Shown: positions 30,570-42,096, counted from the first letter of the stretch. The stretch is 64,000 nucleotides of DNA from Globisporangium splendens (GCA_006386115.1 VFIW01000113.1:62001-126000); one strand, 5' to 3'. A program made the numbers and translations. The notes: generated from the letters alone by a model not told the origin.

Positions 30570-31577
30570 ATGACGGCTGCGAAGGTGCACAATTCGGATT
30601 TGAAGCAACTTGATCGGTTGTTTATTATGGAAGCCACGATCGACAATAAGGTTGTGAAGATTCTGCTCGACACTGGAGCATCTTCGAACCTCATAAAGCC
30701 AGGAATTGCGAATAAAGAGTTATGTACGCGTCGGATCCAAGCTCAACGTTTTGATGGGACTGCGACACCATTTAAAACCGTGAAGGAAGTCGAAGCAATG
30801 GTGAAGATGCGTGACACAACAATTCCCGCAATGAAATTCGTGGAGTGGAACTTACCCGCTGCCCGTGACGTGATTTTTGGCAAGCCGTGGTTTCCGCGCA
30901 ACAACCCGAGTATTGATTGGCGGTCCCATACATCGACATTCCCGGACCAAACTTGTGTGGAATGCATTGATGGGTCAATGTTCCCTTGCCGAATGAACGC
31001 AGGTGCATTTGTCAAAATCTTTCGCATGAAAGTGAGTGCAGTGAATGTGGACAAATCAGCAATTCCAGAAATCTTGAAACCTGTCCTTCTTGAAGAGTTT
31101 GCGGAAGTTTTCCCCGGCAAACTTCCAGACGGTTTACCATCGTCTCGCTCTGTGAATTTTGAATTGCAAATGAAATCAAAACGCGGTACCTGGTGCCAGG
31201 GCACCATTTCGTCTCTCAAGAGTGGAGCAAGAAGCTTTACAGCAATTTGTGGAAGAAAGCTTGCGGAAAGGCTGGATCGAAATCTCAAACTCACCATGGG
31301 TTTCGAACATTTTTGGAATTCCGAAGAAAGATCCAGTGACGGGGTCTTTACCACGTCGCGCAGAGTGGCTGCGCAGTGGAAACTCGAAGATCCCTATTCG
31401 ATGGGTAATCGATTACCGCTATGTGAACAGTTCGGCAGAGGTGGCAAAAACTCCATTGCTGTTGATTGAAGGACTTTTCGACCAAATGTTGGTGTGCAAG
31501 GTATACACGTTGCTTGACTTAGCACAAGGGTACCATGAGATGGTTGTCGATTCTAAGAGCCGGCCATACACTGCCTT
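30570..31577 (+). pseudogene. Protease and start of RT of gypsy G (frameshifted, cut by element E)
   Basis: The protease has ILLDTGASSNLIKPGI with the catalytic DTGA and a flap-like region, then VIFGKPWFPRNNPSIDW. RT begins ILKPVLLEEFAEVFPGKLPDGLP. A frame change near 31190-31225 moves the continuation (ALQQFVEESLRKGWIEISNSPWVS, IRWVIDYRYVN, YTLLDLAQGYHEMVV) to another frame. RT is cut at 31577, just after SRPYTAFVA, by the 5' LTR of E, before the catalytic YxDD box. The missing RT half, RNase H and integrase are not found after the E 3' LTR, so the right side of G has been lost or rearranged. Confidence 0.82.
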
Positions 31578-32067
31578 TGTAGCGGGGCTTCCCGCCACAC
31601 CCCCTCACGTGCGTACACTAAGTACGCATGACCCTCTCTCTCAAGTGCAAGGTGCGTAGTTAGCTGAAGTCCGCACCGCACGTGGGTGCTAACCCCTCTT
31701 CTGTCATCAAGACCCCTCAACATTCCGTATGATGGGTCTTGTATGTCATTGGATAATAATACAGAAGTAGGCAGGATTTGGACCAATCAGGTCTCAGGAA
31801 AACAGTAGGAATTCTCCCAACCAACAATTAGGGTTTTGCATAAGGTTTTAGGTTTTACTCGCGGTCTAGCCAGATCGCTCGACATAAGCACACGAAATAA
31901 AAACACTCTCATTCTTTCCTCGTGCTAGAACGATCGCTGCAGTACTGGGACCAGCTTTCTCTGGTCCTGTGCTACGTTCTATACAAACCCAGTTAGGTAT
32001 GAGACTTAACTGCGCGCTTCCTCACGGACGCACACGTGTACGCCAGCGTAAAGGTTGACCCGTTACA
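31578..32067 (+). repeat. 5' LTR of element E
   Basis: It starts TGTAGCGGGGCTTCCC and ends TTGACCCGTTACA, followed by CCTGGTAGCA. It is unrelated in sequence to the A-D LTRs, but its ends resemble those of F (TGTAAYGGGGCTTCCC / CGTTACA), suggesting that E and F are related families. Confidence 0.88.
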
Positions 32068-32161
32068 CCTGGTAGCATTAGTAGTCCTTCCCACGGCCAT
32101 CCCGTGTCTACTGAAGTAGGCACGCTCCCTCGGTTCTCGACAGAGCCCACCATCGACCACC

Positions 32162-34987
32162 GTGGAGTTCGATGGTGGTCGCGTAACCAGAGAAGACTGC
32201 CCGCACCTGAGCGCCATCGAATGGGACGCTCTGGAGCGAATGGCAGAGGTTGTCGGCGAGAGCGTCATAGCGTCCATGCTGCGCACGCTCTCCCCGGAAG
32301 AGCACAGGGCAGCTGCTCTGCGCTTTGTGCCGCAAGAACGCGGTCAGCAACAGCCATCTGTTGCTGCCAAGTCTCCGCGCGTTGAGTTTTTAAAACTCAA
32401 TGTGTCTCCGTACAGAGGCGGAGAAGGGGAACCGCTTCTCCGATGGCTCGTCGAGCTCGACGCTGCTGTTAACGCTCGTCAGGTCACTGACGAGGGTCTG
32501 GAGGTTTCCTTCGCCATGAGCTGCCTTGCGGGGTGGGCGAAGACGTGGGCGTATGGACGCAGACTGCATGATCCGTCTGCGTTCACGTCCTACGAGGAGT
32601 TCAAATCCGAGCTCAAACTCACGTTTGAGCCACCCAAGAACGAGTTCAGATCGAGAGCTGAGTTTCTCGATCTGCGTCAGGGTAAGCATGACATCCATGC
32701 TTACTCTCAGAGGGCACGCTATCTGGTGTCCAATGCCGTGGAGGAACCCATCGACATGGCTACGCAGATAGCCGTGTACACGAAAGGCTTGAGCGATGGT
32801 CCGATCAAGACTTATTTGTTTCGGGACCATCCCAAAACGCTCGAGGAAGCTATTTCACGTAGCATCCAAGAGGACTTCAGCGGGAAGCAATCGAAGCTTC
32901 ATTCGCACGCTCAAGCCCCGCGTTTGAATGGACCGGAGCCGATGGACCTCTCTGCGGTTGACTCGCTGACGACTCAAACGCCGGGGAAGAAATCGCTCCG
33001 GTACAACCGATGTGGCAAGAATGGCCACTTCACTTACGAGTGCATGGTGCTGTGTCCGGCGCCACGGTCCCAACGCACGGAGCCAACTAGAAGCGTGTCC
33101 CCACAAGTCAGCGTTGGACATGTGAGGGTCACAGCCCCCGACGAGACTCTGCCTCGTTGTGAAAAACAGGGTGACGAGAAAGCGCTCATCATTCTGCGTT
33201 TACGCGCGCTCAAGAAGATCGTGCGCGCGCTGTTTGACACAGGCGCTTCAAACAACTTTGTGAGGGCACAAAGTTTGTTTGTTGTGCCTCATGTGGAGGT
33301 GGGAGCTCCGCATAAGAGGTTGATCGTTCGACTTGCTACTGGCTCCACTGTAGAAGTCGCGAAACGTGTGATTCGCGCACGTTTTAAGCATGAAGAGAAG
33401 CAGTTCGAGAACGATGAAATCGTCCTCGAACTGGACAAGAAGTTTGACGTCACCCTTGGCATGCCGCGGATGACGAAGTCCGAGCCCATGATCGATTCGA
33501 AGAGCCAATCGATCGCCTGGTCCGCTCCAACGACGATCGTTCGGAGCGCAACAGAGAGCGATGGCCCTGTCTGTGTTCCGAGCGCATCGTTAATTGCACT
33601 CGCGCAGTCACGCGATGTGTCGGGGTGCGATGGCCCCGATCCCCTCGCCTACGATTGCGTGAGCGTACTGCAACACAAGCGTCATGCTGGACGCACGAGT
33701 TCCGCAGCAAGGAAGGCGCATTCTCGCGTGGCAAGGGAGAAGCCAGTCGCGGGCAGAAAAGACTGCCGCGACTTGAAGAAGAAAAGTGCCACGAGCGGAA
33801 AATGCGCTCGTGGCACCGTCGAAGAACAGCGCGTAGACGATGACGATCATCACGAACGCTCCGAGAAGAACAACATGGACGATGAAGACCGCCATGGTGA
33901 AAGAGGCCACAGTGCGAGTGGTAAAGACCGCGGCACTCAAGAAGAACACGCTCAGCTACGAGAGGTAGCTGAGTGCAAGATGAAAAATCGCAGTTCGCGA
34001 GGGAGATGCAGGATTCCTCCTCATCTCCGTCGTGCTGACCGAGCAGATGAGGACATCGAGACGATCAACGTCTTGGCGCAGACAGAGACTGGAGTAGCTA
34101 ACCAATCTCTGGCTGTTCGAGTTCCTCCACGATCAGCCGCGGAGACCACGCGACTTCCCAGCTTAAGCTGGAAGAAGTTCCTTCGGAACTTGCGTGATGA
34201 TAAGATTGAACAGATCTGTATCGTCATGAGTGTTGAAGACCTCGTAGACATTCGAGAGCGAATGTCTGCACAAGCGCAAGTTGCCAAGCAATTGTTTTGC
34301 TCATCTTCCGCGGAGGACGCTGGCGTCACCAGTGACCACACAAAGGTGGAACGTTTCATAGCTCAAAGCTGGGAGACGCTGAAGAAGTCGTCGTCTTTCT
34401 ACGACGTACTGCGTGAATACGCTGATGTATTCCCGGATGAAGTCCCTTGTGAACTTCCACACGACAAGGGGACTCGCCATGAGATAGACCTCGCGCCAGG
34501 CACGAAGTATTGTGTGACGCGACAATGGCCATTACCGCGAGACCAAGTTAACGCAATCGATGAGTTTTTCGATGCGCGCCTCAAAGCTGGGCACGTGCGT
34601 GAGTCAACCTCCCCGCACACGAGTTCCACCTTCTGTGTCAAAAAGGCCACAGGAGGCTGGCGAATCGTTCATGCTTTTAACAAGCTGAACGCCGCGACGA
34701 TACCGGCGCAAACGCCGATACCGCGGAAGGATGTCGTCATTGATGGCATGAGCGGGAGCACCATCTTCAGTGCTCTCGATTTGAGAGATGGGCTTTACCA
34801 GATCTTGATGCGTGAGAAGGACATCCCTCTCACAGCAGTGAGCACGCCCAGTGGGATGCTCTGGGAGTGGCTGGTGATGCCGCAGGGGTTGGAGAATGTC
34901 CCGGCGACGTTCAACCGCTGTGTCACGCATCTCCTGCGTTCGGTGCGCGATTTCGCACCGAGCTATTTTGGTGACGTGTTCGTCTAG
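32162..34987 (+). pseudogene. gag-protease-RT of element E in one frame
   Basis: The frame is open from about 32162; no ATG fits the N-terminus seen in related Gags, so the start may be lost or non-AUG. Gag blocks: EWDALERMAEVVGESVIAS, LNVSPYRGGEGEPLLRW, KTWAYGRRLHD, and a zinc knuckle in which the first Cys is replaced (RYNRCGKNGHFTYEC). It continues WITHOUT a frame change into protease (ALFDTGASNNFVRAQ), a charged linker and RT (TRQWPLPRDQVNAIDEF, FSALDLRDGLYQILM). The catalytic box reads SYFGDVF instead of SYFDDIF, replacing a metal-binding Asp by Gly, and a TAG follows three codons later at 34985. It is therefore inactive as an RT. Unlike A-D and F there is no AAAAAAC cassette between gag and protease. 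Confidence 0.85.
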
Positions 34988-37755
34988 AGCAAGGCTGAGG
35001 AGGGGAAGACTGACGTCGAAGTGCATCGATTGCATCTTCGGGTCGAGCGGGATCCCCGTTCTTGGCTGTTGCGTCGGCAAGAACGGTGTGTGCCCTGGTC
35101 CAGAAAAGATCAAGACGATTGCCGATTGGCCGCGGCCAAGGAACACGAAGGATATCCGCGAGTTCCTTGGTCTCGCGACCTTTTTCCCTTCTATTGAAGA
35201 AGGATGCGCCTTGGGACGTCCAGTCCCAAGGCGAAGATGCCTTCAGCACAGTCAAGGGGAGCTTGACTGCGGCGCCGATCCTCGCGATCGCTGATCACGG
35301 GCGTCCCTTCCATGTCGTTTGCGATGCAAGCGACTGTGCGATCGGGTGTACTCTGATGCAAACCGATCGTGAGGGTCACAAACACGTTGTCTGCTTTCAG
35401 TCGCGTCAGCTGAAGCCAGCTGAGCGTAATTATCCGGTGCATGACAAGGAGCTCCTTGCCATGAAATATGCACTGGCCAAGTTCCGGATCTATCTCTTAG
35501 GAGATAGACCGTTCGTCATTTACACCGACCATGCGTCCCTACGCACGGCCGTGAACTCTCCACACCTCTCACAGAGGATGGCGAGATGGTTGCCATTCTT
35601 CACGGAGTACCACTTCCGCGTCGAATACAAGCCAGGCCGCTTCAACGTCATTGCGGATGCGCTTTCACGTCGACCTGACTTCGACCCAATGGAGGTCATT
35701 GGACAAGCTTCGGCGAACGTCGTACGCAGTACGACGCTCATTTCATCGCTTGTGGCTCGAATCACAAGTGCTTGCGAGCACGATGAGGATACTCGTGCTC
35801 TCATTTCGTTTCTCTCTGATAAGAGCAGTGTGAAACGCAAGCTGCCAAGCCATCTGCGTGCTCGTGTACATCGTTATCGGTTATACGAGGGTGTTCTTTT
35901 GTACAGCACCAATGACAATGACGCTCAGCGCGTCGTCGTTCCCAATGATGAGGATCTGAAGATGCAGATCCTCTTCGAGTGCCGTGATAAACCGTTTGCC
36001 GGTCGTCTTGGTCGCAAGGAGACTTACGTCTCTCTCGCGCGCGACTTCTACTGGCCGAAGCAGTACAAGTGGGTACGCAAGTACGTTCGTGCTTGCGAGG
36101 TTTGTCAACGCTCGAAGCCTGCACATTCATCACAGGCTCCTTTGCACTCGCTACCAGTACCATCCGAGTGCTGGAAGTCAGTCTTGATGGACTTTGTCTT
36201 CGGTCTTCCGCCCGACAACGGACGGAGGACAGGCGTGCTTGTGTTCGTCGACCGCTTCAGTAAGATGGTGCATCTTACTGCGGTGTCCGAGGACATCACG
36301 GCGGCGCAAACCGCACGCGTGTTTGTTGACACGGTATTCCGTCTACACGGAATGCCGCAAGAGATTGTGTCGGACCGTGATCCTCGTTTCACGGCCCGTT
36401 TCTGGATGGAAACGTTCGCCCTTTTGGGTACGAAGTTGTCCATGTCAACTTCGGACCATCCGGAAACGGACGGCCAGACCGAACGTGTAAACCGCGCAGT
36501 TGGCGGAATCGTCCGCAGCTACGCGCATGCTTTCCTGAACTGGAGTGATTGCCTCCCGTTCGCCGAGTTTGCCATAAACAACTCAATTCACGTATCTACG
36601 GGTCACACCCCGTTTTACGTGAACTGTTTACGGCACCCACGGTTCCCCTCTATTCTCGGAGGTAGTCCCGTTTTGACTACGGGGGGGATTCGTAAATATC
36701 GTGAATACCATGAATAGCGCGAAGCTGTTCACGCGAAACCCAAGGAAACGCATGTTGCATCAGCAACAAGCGACATGGACGAAGCTGTGAACAAGTTCGT
36801 CTTACAGCGTCAAGCTGTGATCCGCTACGTGAGGGATTCGATCGCTGATGCGTTCGATGAACGAAAGCGAAAAGCAGACGCTAAAGGTCGAAAGAACTTT
36901 AGTGAATTCCGTGTGGGCGAATCAGTATTATTATCAACTGCAAATTTACCTACACATGCAGTTTCTAACTACGGCTCAGCCAAACTGGCGCCGAAGTTCA
37001 TTGGACCGTTCACAGTCCAACGGATCAATGGGAATGCATACACGCTCGACACTCCGAGCGCGATGAAGCTTCACCCTACGTTTTACGTGGGGCGCTTGAA
37101 GCACTACTTTGCGCACGGTGACGTCGAGCGTCGCCGCGATGGATCTCGTGTTCGGTGAGATCTGCGAGCAAGCCGCGGTAATCGCTCTGGAGAGTCTGGT
37201 GGCTCTCCAGGAGGTCAAGGTAATCCTCACGGAGCCGGTCGTGATCCTCTCGGAGACGCTCATGCACATCCGAGAGTCTCTCCAAGCGCGACAACAAGCG
37301 CTCGGCGCGCTCCGAAGCAGAAACCTGACTCATCAGGATCCGGCGATTCTCCTCACGGAGGCCGACGACAGCCGCCGCGTGCTCGCGCACTTCGTGAGAG
37401 AGCTGGCCAACAATTGGTTGGAGCTCCCCGATCGAGGTTGCGAACCCAGCCGCTGACGGTTAGGTTCGAGAAGAACAAGACGGTCGTCTTTCCGCCACCT
37501 CCACCGCCGCTGGTGGGCGCGCAAGGCGAGCAGCGCTAGATCGTGCAAGAGATCCTGGCGCACAAGAGGGTTCCGCGAGCTCGTGATACTGGTGACTCAG
37601 GTCATCAGTATCTAATTCGTTGGATAGGTTTCCCTCCCAAGCCCTCAACGTTGGAACGAAGGGCTCGCTTGCGGGCGGACGTGCCGGACTTGCTGAGGGA
37701 ATACGAGTCGCGCATTCCCTCGCTCCTGCGGATTTACCTTCCTCACTCGAACTAA
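34988..37755 (+). pseudogene. Rest of pol of element E: RNase H, integrase, chromodomain
   Basis: After a short deletion just behind the RT box the frame resumes at IPVLGCCVGKNG, shifts again near 35190, then reads well: RNase H (CDASDCAIGCTLMQTD, YTDHASLRTAV), integrase zinc region (CEVCQRSKPAHSS), DDE core (MDFVFGLPPDN, SDRDPRFTARFW, DGQTERVNR), an in-frame TAG at 36715, the KFIGPFTVQRINGNAYTL and MKLHPTFYVGRLK module, a linker, and a chromodomain (QYLIRWIGFPPKPSTLERRA) to TAA 37755. The linker between about 37159 and 37542 overlaps the antisense coiled coil. Several stops and frame changes mean no intact integrase polyprotein. Confidence 0.83.
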
Positions 37756-38830
37756 CGTTCGAGCCCAAGACGCCATAAATGAGGTCTTTTACGGCGTGAG
37801 GTACGACGAAATTCTTGTACCCCTCGAAGCCCTCTGGCGAAATACGCTCTGCGTCTGGCGCGCAGAACGCACATTCAAGACCCTCAGGCACCCCGCATGG
37901 GATGCCTGCACGCATACACTCGGAGTGTATGCGATTGAGCTTCCCTCGGAAGGAGTGCCGCTCATAGCGCTCGCGCGCATCGCGTAAGCGACGCACAAAC
38001 CCCTGCGTATCGTCGTTGTAGTTTTTGACGAACGCGTTCCACGCTTGCAACAACGCGGGCACCGTGTTATTGCGCTTGAGGTTGCAATATCGATATTGGT
38101 AAAACAGATCGATATAAAATCGGTTTCGATCGTCCGTACGAGGATCGAACCGCATCTCATGGACGAAGTCATCGTCCATGGGCCCCTGCATCGCGAACAG
38201 CGGCCACGGGTACAAAGGGTCAGACGCTTCGCGTTGGCGCGGATCGAGAGTCCATGAGGGCACGTAAGGACCAACGGGAAGCGGTCCCTCGTCTGTAGCA
38301 ACCACTGAAGACGCTGTCATGCCAGCGCGAGCTTCTGACTTCACCCGAACTGCAGGTGAAGCCGCTCCCACGCTTGACGAAGGCGTCGACCTGGCACGCG
38401 TCAGCGATGTCGATGACGCGCGAATTGCCGCAGCCAGAGTGCCGCTGCTTTGCGCAGGCTGAAGGCGCGGCTGCTTGACAGCGGGTGTTGACGCGCGTGG
38501 CGGAGAACGGTCATCGTCCTCCGACCGCATTTCGTCGCTCTCCTCGTAGTCGACTTCGTCGTCCGCATAGCGGTCGTCGTCGCCGACTACGTCCGTAAAC
38601 ATTCCGGAAGAAGCACGCGCTTCTTCCGCTGGCGCAAGCGCCTTTCCTTCCGTGCCACAGTCCTTTGCAACGACACTTGCACTTGCTTCGGCACTCACGG
38701 CGTCACCACGGGACGATGACGCCGCTTGCGTGCGATCTTCCTCCGCCGCAGCCCGAGAGGCGAGCTGCGCACGGTATCCCTTCAGAGACACCACCTTTGG
38801 TGTCTCCGTTTTCTTCACTTGCTCGCTCAT
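37076..38830 (-). pseudogene. Antisense ORF of element E (one internal stop)
   Basis: This frame starts at ATG 38830 (MSEQVKKTETPKVVSLKGYR), about 120 bp inside the 3' LTR, and runs opposite to pol. It has an acidic Ser/Ala-rich region (DDEVDYEESDEMRSEDDD), then a compact domain around DRNRFYIDLFYQYRYCN and ALLQAWNAFVKNYND, a segment with ECAFCAPD, a Ser/Ala-rich stretch and a TAA near 37460. In the SAME frame after that single stop it continues through PSAAGFATSIGELQPIV into a strong coiled coil (RAERLLSRLERLSDVHERL, REDHDRLREDYLDLLESH) to 37076. The aromatic domain resembles FYKERFFSWRR/SWRTFV of the A-D antisense proteins. I infer one ~580-residue gene interrupted by one nonsense codon. 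Function unknown. Confidence 0.65.
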
Positions 38831-38953
38831 ATCGAAAGGCGAAATGATGACGTTGTGGTATCAGCACCAACAAGTGCTAACCACCCAACAATTGCGAACC
38901 GCCTGATGAGGTTGACCACTTCAGGTGATCTATCGCACTAAAGAGGGTGGTGG

Positions 38954-39443
38954 TGTAACGGGGCTTCCCGCCACACGCCCTCACGTGCGTACACTAAGTA
39001 CGCACGACCCTCCTTCTCAAGTGCATGGTGCTTACTTCAGATGAGTCCGCACCGCACGTGGGTGCTAACCCCTCTTCTGTCATCAAGACCCCTCAACATT
39101 CCGTATGATAGGTCTTGTATACCATTGGATAATAATACAGAAGTAGGCAGGATTTGGCCCAATCAGGTATCAGGAAAACAGTAGGAATTCTCCCAACCAA
39201 CAATCAGGGTTTTGCATAAGGTTTTAGGTTTTACTCGCGGTCTAGCCAGACCGCTCGACATAAGCACACAAAATAAAAACACTCTCATTCTTTCCTCATA
39301 TTAGAACGATCGCTGCAGTATTGGGATCAGCTTTCTCTGGTCCTATACTAAGTTCTATACAAACCCAGTTAGGTGTGACACCTAACTGCGCGCTTCCTCA
39401 CGGACGCACACGTGTACGCCAGCGTAACGGTTGACCCGTTACA
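38954..39443 (+). repeat. 3' LTR of element E
   Basis: TGTAACGGGGCTTCCCGCC to TTGACCCGTTACA, 490 bp, close to the 5' copy with scattered substitutions. Eleven bases separate it from the 5' LTR of element F. Confidence 0.88.
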
Positions 39444-39454
39444 CCACACGCACG

Positions 39455-39848
39455 TGTAATGGGGCTTCCCATTACATGGGTTCTTGAGTCCAGAGAGTGT
39501 GGGTCATACCCACACGGGTTCTACCACTCTCTACAAACCCACCCGTTGAACCATCAACACTCTATTTAGCCAATTTCATTTTTAGCCAATAAGAACACTC
39601 CATTAAAGTTTAATCTCATTGGATGATAGTCGGATTGGACACCCGACTATCTACCAATCGGAGACGCCGTAGGAACGACCCATCAGATTTGCATTTCAGA
39701 CCTTAAGATTTCAATTCACTTCTCTTTTTGCACGTTACCGCGCAAAGCTCCCTTCCTTCTTTTGGACACAGTGATATCGCTGTGCCCTTCCTCTCACCTG
39801 CGCTTCCTCAACGCACATGTACACCGTGTAACGGGGATTCCCGTTACA
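39455..39848 (+). repeat. 5' LTR of element F (394 bp)
   Basis: TGTAATGGGGCTTCCCATTA to CCCGTTACA, followed by the TGGTAGCACT primer site at 39851. It is the reference copy for the solo LTR at 25244-25638 and for the two pieces at 55995-56056 and 57485-57786. Confidence 0.88.
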
Positions 39849-39898
39849 CCTGGTAGCACTTTGTGGTCCCTCCAACCACAGAGCGAGAGCCATCAGGA

Positions 39899-40967
39899 AT
39901 GAACGCTGACGAAGAAACCATGTTGGGGGTCGATCCCGCATCAACCGCGAGTCCGACAATCACGCGGGATGGTTGTCTCCACTTGAGTGGCCTCGAGTGG
40001 AGTGCCCTGCAACGACTGGGGAAGGTCGTTGGCGAAAAAGCCATCTTCGCCATCCTCGCCACCTGCCGCCGGAGCAGCATCGCCTCACAGCGATTGGGTT
40101 CCTGCAGAAGGAGGCAGAAGACCGTGAAAGAGAAGCAACCCGCGCAGTTACTGCGCAGGTACAACCCCCACGACAGAAAGCTGTAAAGCTTGATGTCGCG
40201 AAGTATGGCGGAGGAGACAAGGAGCCTCTCCTCCGATGGTTCGTTGAAATCGACGCCGCGATTCGCTCTGGGCAAATCCATGACCCAGAGCAACAGGTCG
40301 ATTTCGCGATGTCCAAACTCGCTGGGAGAGCCAAGAGCTGGGCATTCGGTCGACGAATGGCCGACCACCACTGCTTCCGCACGCTTGCGGAATTCAAAAG
40401 TGACATCCGTGCCGCCTTTGAGCCACCAAAGTCGGAATTCCGTACTCGCACGGAATTCCTTGAGATCCGACAGGATAGACGCGACCTTCACACGTATATC
40501 CAGCATGCTCGGTACTTGGTATCAAGTATCGTGTCAGAGCCGATCGACATGGCGACGCAAGTTGCCACGTTCATGAAAGGCTTGACGGACGGTCCCGTCA
40601 AGACCTACCTGTTCCGGGAATACCCGGAAACGCTAGAGCAAGCAATCACTCTAGCGTTGCAAGAAGACTTCGGCGCGAAGCAAGCACGGCTTCGCGCGTT
40701 CCCTTACCGCGCCGCGCAATTCCGGCACGCGAAACCCTCTCCGCGTGATGACGGAGCGGAACCAATGGATCTCTCATTGGTCCAAACCTCGACAGTTCGA
40801 AAGAAAACCGTCGACAAGCGCAAGCTGCGGTGACACCGCTGCCAGAAACTGGGGCACTTTCAATACGAGTGCCGAGCGGCGCAGCCCGCTCCCCGCGTCC
40901 GAGACACACATCGGACGACTTCTTCGCGTCCAACGCGCGAAGAATCAAAAAACGTCAACCACCAGTA
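39899..40967 (+). pseudogene. gag of element F (frameshift and nonsense)
   Basis: It starts at ATG 39899 (MNADEETMLGVDPASTASPT). A frame change lies near 40060; the body then reads LDVAKYGGGDKEPLLRWFVE, KLAGRAKSWAFGRRM, FEPPKSEFRTRTEFLEIRQD and MTQ-like MATQVATFMKGLTDGPVKTYL. At 40831-40833 a TGA replaces the first Cys of the zinc knuckle: the following residues HRCQKLGHFQYEC complete a C-x2-C-x4-H-x4-C motif if that codon was TGC. Past it the frame runs to CAG TAG within the frameshift hairpin at 40965-40984. Related to Gag of A-D and E. Confidence 0.82.
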
Positions 40968-40984
40968 GACGCGGGGCGCTCTAC
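40947..40984 (+). promoter_or_regulatory. Candidate -1 ribosomal frameshift signal, element F
   Basis: AAAAAAC at 40947-40953, an 11-nt spacer (40954-40964), then a hairpin at 40965-40984 with five outer pairs (GTAGA/TCTAC), one bulged C at position 15, three inner pairs and a GGG loop. Two pairs differ from A-C by double, compensating changes. The gag frame ends with CAG TAG in the 5' arm, as in A-D. Confidence 0.68.
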
Positions 40985-42096
40985 TGGCGAATATGCGTCT
41001 GGTGCGATCGTGGTGCACGAGATGCAAGCCCCCAGCGTGTCTGATGCGCGCTGCTGGACAACCACGACTGCGGATGAGTCGAGAGATCGACTCATCCAAT
41101 TTGAGATAACCGTAGAGGGATTTACGACCCCTCTACGGGGACTGCTAGACACAGGTGCGTCAAGCAACTTTGTTCGATCGCATGTCGTCCGTGAGCTAGC
41201 GAAAGTAAGCTCGGAGGAATCACATTCCTCCGACCCAAAGATTACCGTGCGGTTGGCAACAGGTGCCACCGTCACGACGGAGAAACACGTGACACGGCTT
41301 CGTGTCACGCATGATGGACGCCAAACGGAAGGAGACTTCATTTGGCTGGATTTGGATGACAAGTTCGATGTCATCCTCGGAATGCCACGGCTGAAGAAGT
41401 ATCAGCCGATCATCGATTGGGATCGACAATCGATTAGATACCCCGCTACGAAGCGGAACAAGGCTAACCGCCCGTCGGCGCGCAACGCGCTGGCGGTAAG
41501 CGAACTTGACGCAAGGGTGTGCGATGGCCCCCTTAGCACGATGTTCGAAGGCGAAGCCACCCGAAAGTCTCAAGGACAGACTTCGGAAGTCCATCGCTCT
41601 GTTCAGAAGAGCGATGATGAAGGAGAGGTACCGCCAATGGAGACCTGTGACGAAGGCTCCTCGTGCGAAGTCATCAGTGTCATGGTCACTGATGAAGATG
41701 GATCTCATATCCATGAGATGGCGTTAGAAGACCCTCCGAAGGACGCTTCGGAAGTGGTAACGCTACCAATCATGAGCCAGAAACGGTTCATGAAAGAACT
41801 GCGTCGAGGCACCCTCGAGCAGATATGTTACATCGCTCCTCGGGAAGCGAGCGATACCGAGTCGGCAGTGCAGAGGCACCCACTCGATGAATGTTTCCTT
41901 GTGTCGTCATCAGTGATGGACACTGGTGTGCTCGACGAGCCAACCAAAAAGGAACGATTCCGGGCTCAGGGATGGGAATCCCTGAAGAACAGTCCATTCT
42001 ATGGGCTGTTAAAGGAATACGAAGACGTATTCCCAGAAGATGTACCTTGCCATCTTCCGACAGACGAAGGAGTGCGGCGTGAGGTTAATCTCAAGG
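40953..42096 (+). pseudogene. Protease and start of RT of element F, cut by element C
   Basis: In the -1 frame after the shift signal: protease with GLLDTGASSNFVRSHVV and LDLDDKFDVILGMPRLKKY, an acidic linker (DDEGEVPPMETCDEGSSCE), and a connection to RT at ESLKNSPFYGLLKEYEDVFP and LPTDEGVRREVNL. The open frame is interrupted at 42096 by the 3' LTR of element C, before any catalytic RT residue. The rest of F pol is not adjacent to the other end of C-D. No internal stop is seen in this stretch, so F was fairly young when C inserted. Confidence 0.85.

Larger units (their letters stand above)
31578..39443 (+). mobile_element. Ty3/gypsy chromodomain element E with both LTRs
   Basis: 5' LTR 31578-32067 (490 bp), primer-binding site TGGTAGCATT at 32070, one continuous gag-pro-RT frame, remaining pol to 37755, antisense ORF on the minus strand 38830-37076, purine tract AAGAGGGTGGTGG before 38954, and 3' LTR 38954-39443 (490 bp). 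The LTRs are very similar. Flanks differ (GCCTT on the left, CCACA on the right), so no target duplication is seen, consistent with rearrangement after insertion. Confidence 0.9.

Noticed and set aside
31573..39448. Target-site duplication for element E
   Set aside because: The flanks GCCTT and CCACA do not match, and the interrupted G pol does not resume after the 3' LTR, so the right flank is not original.
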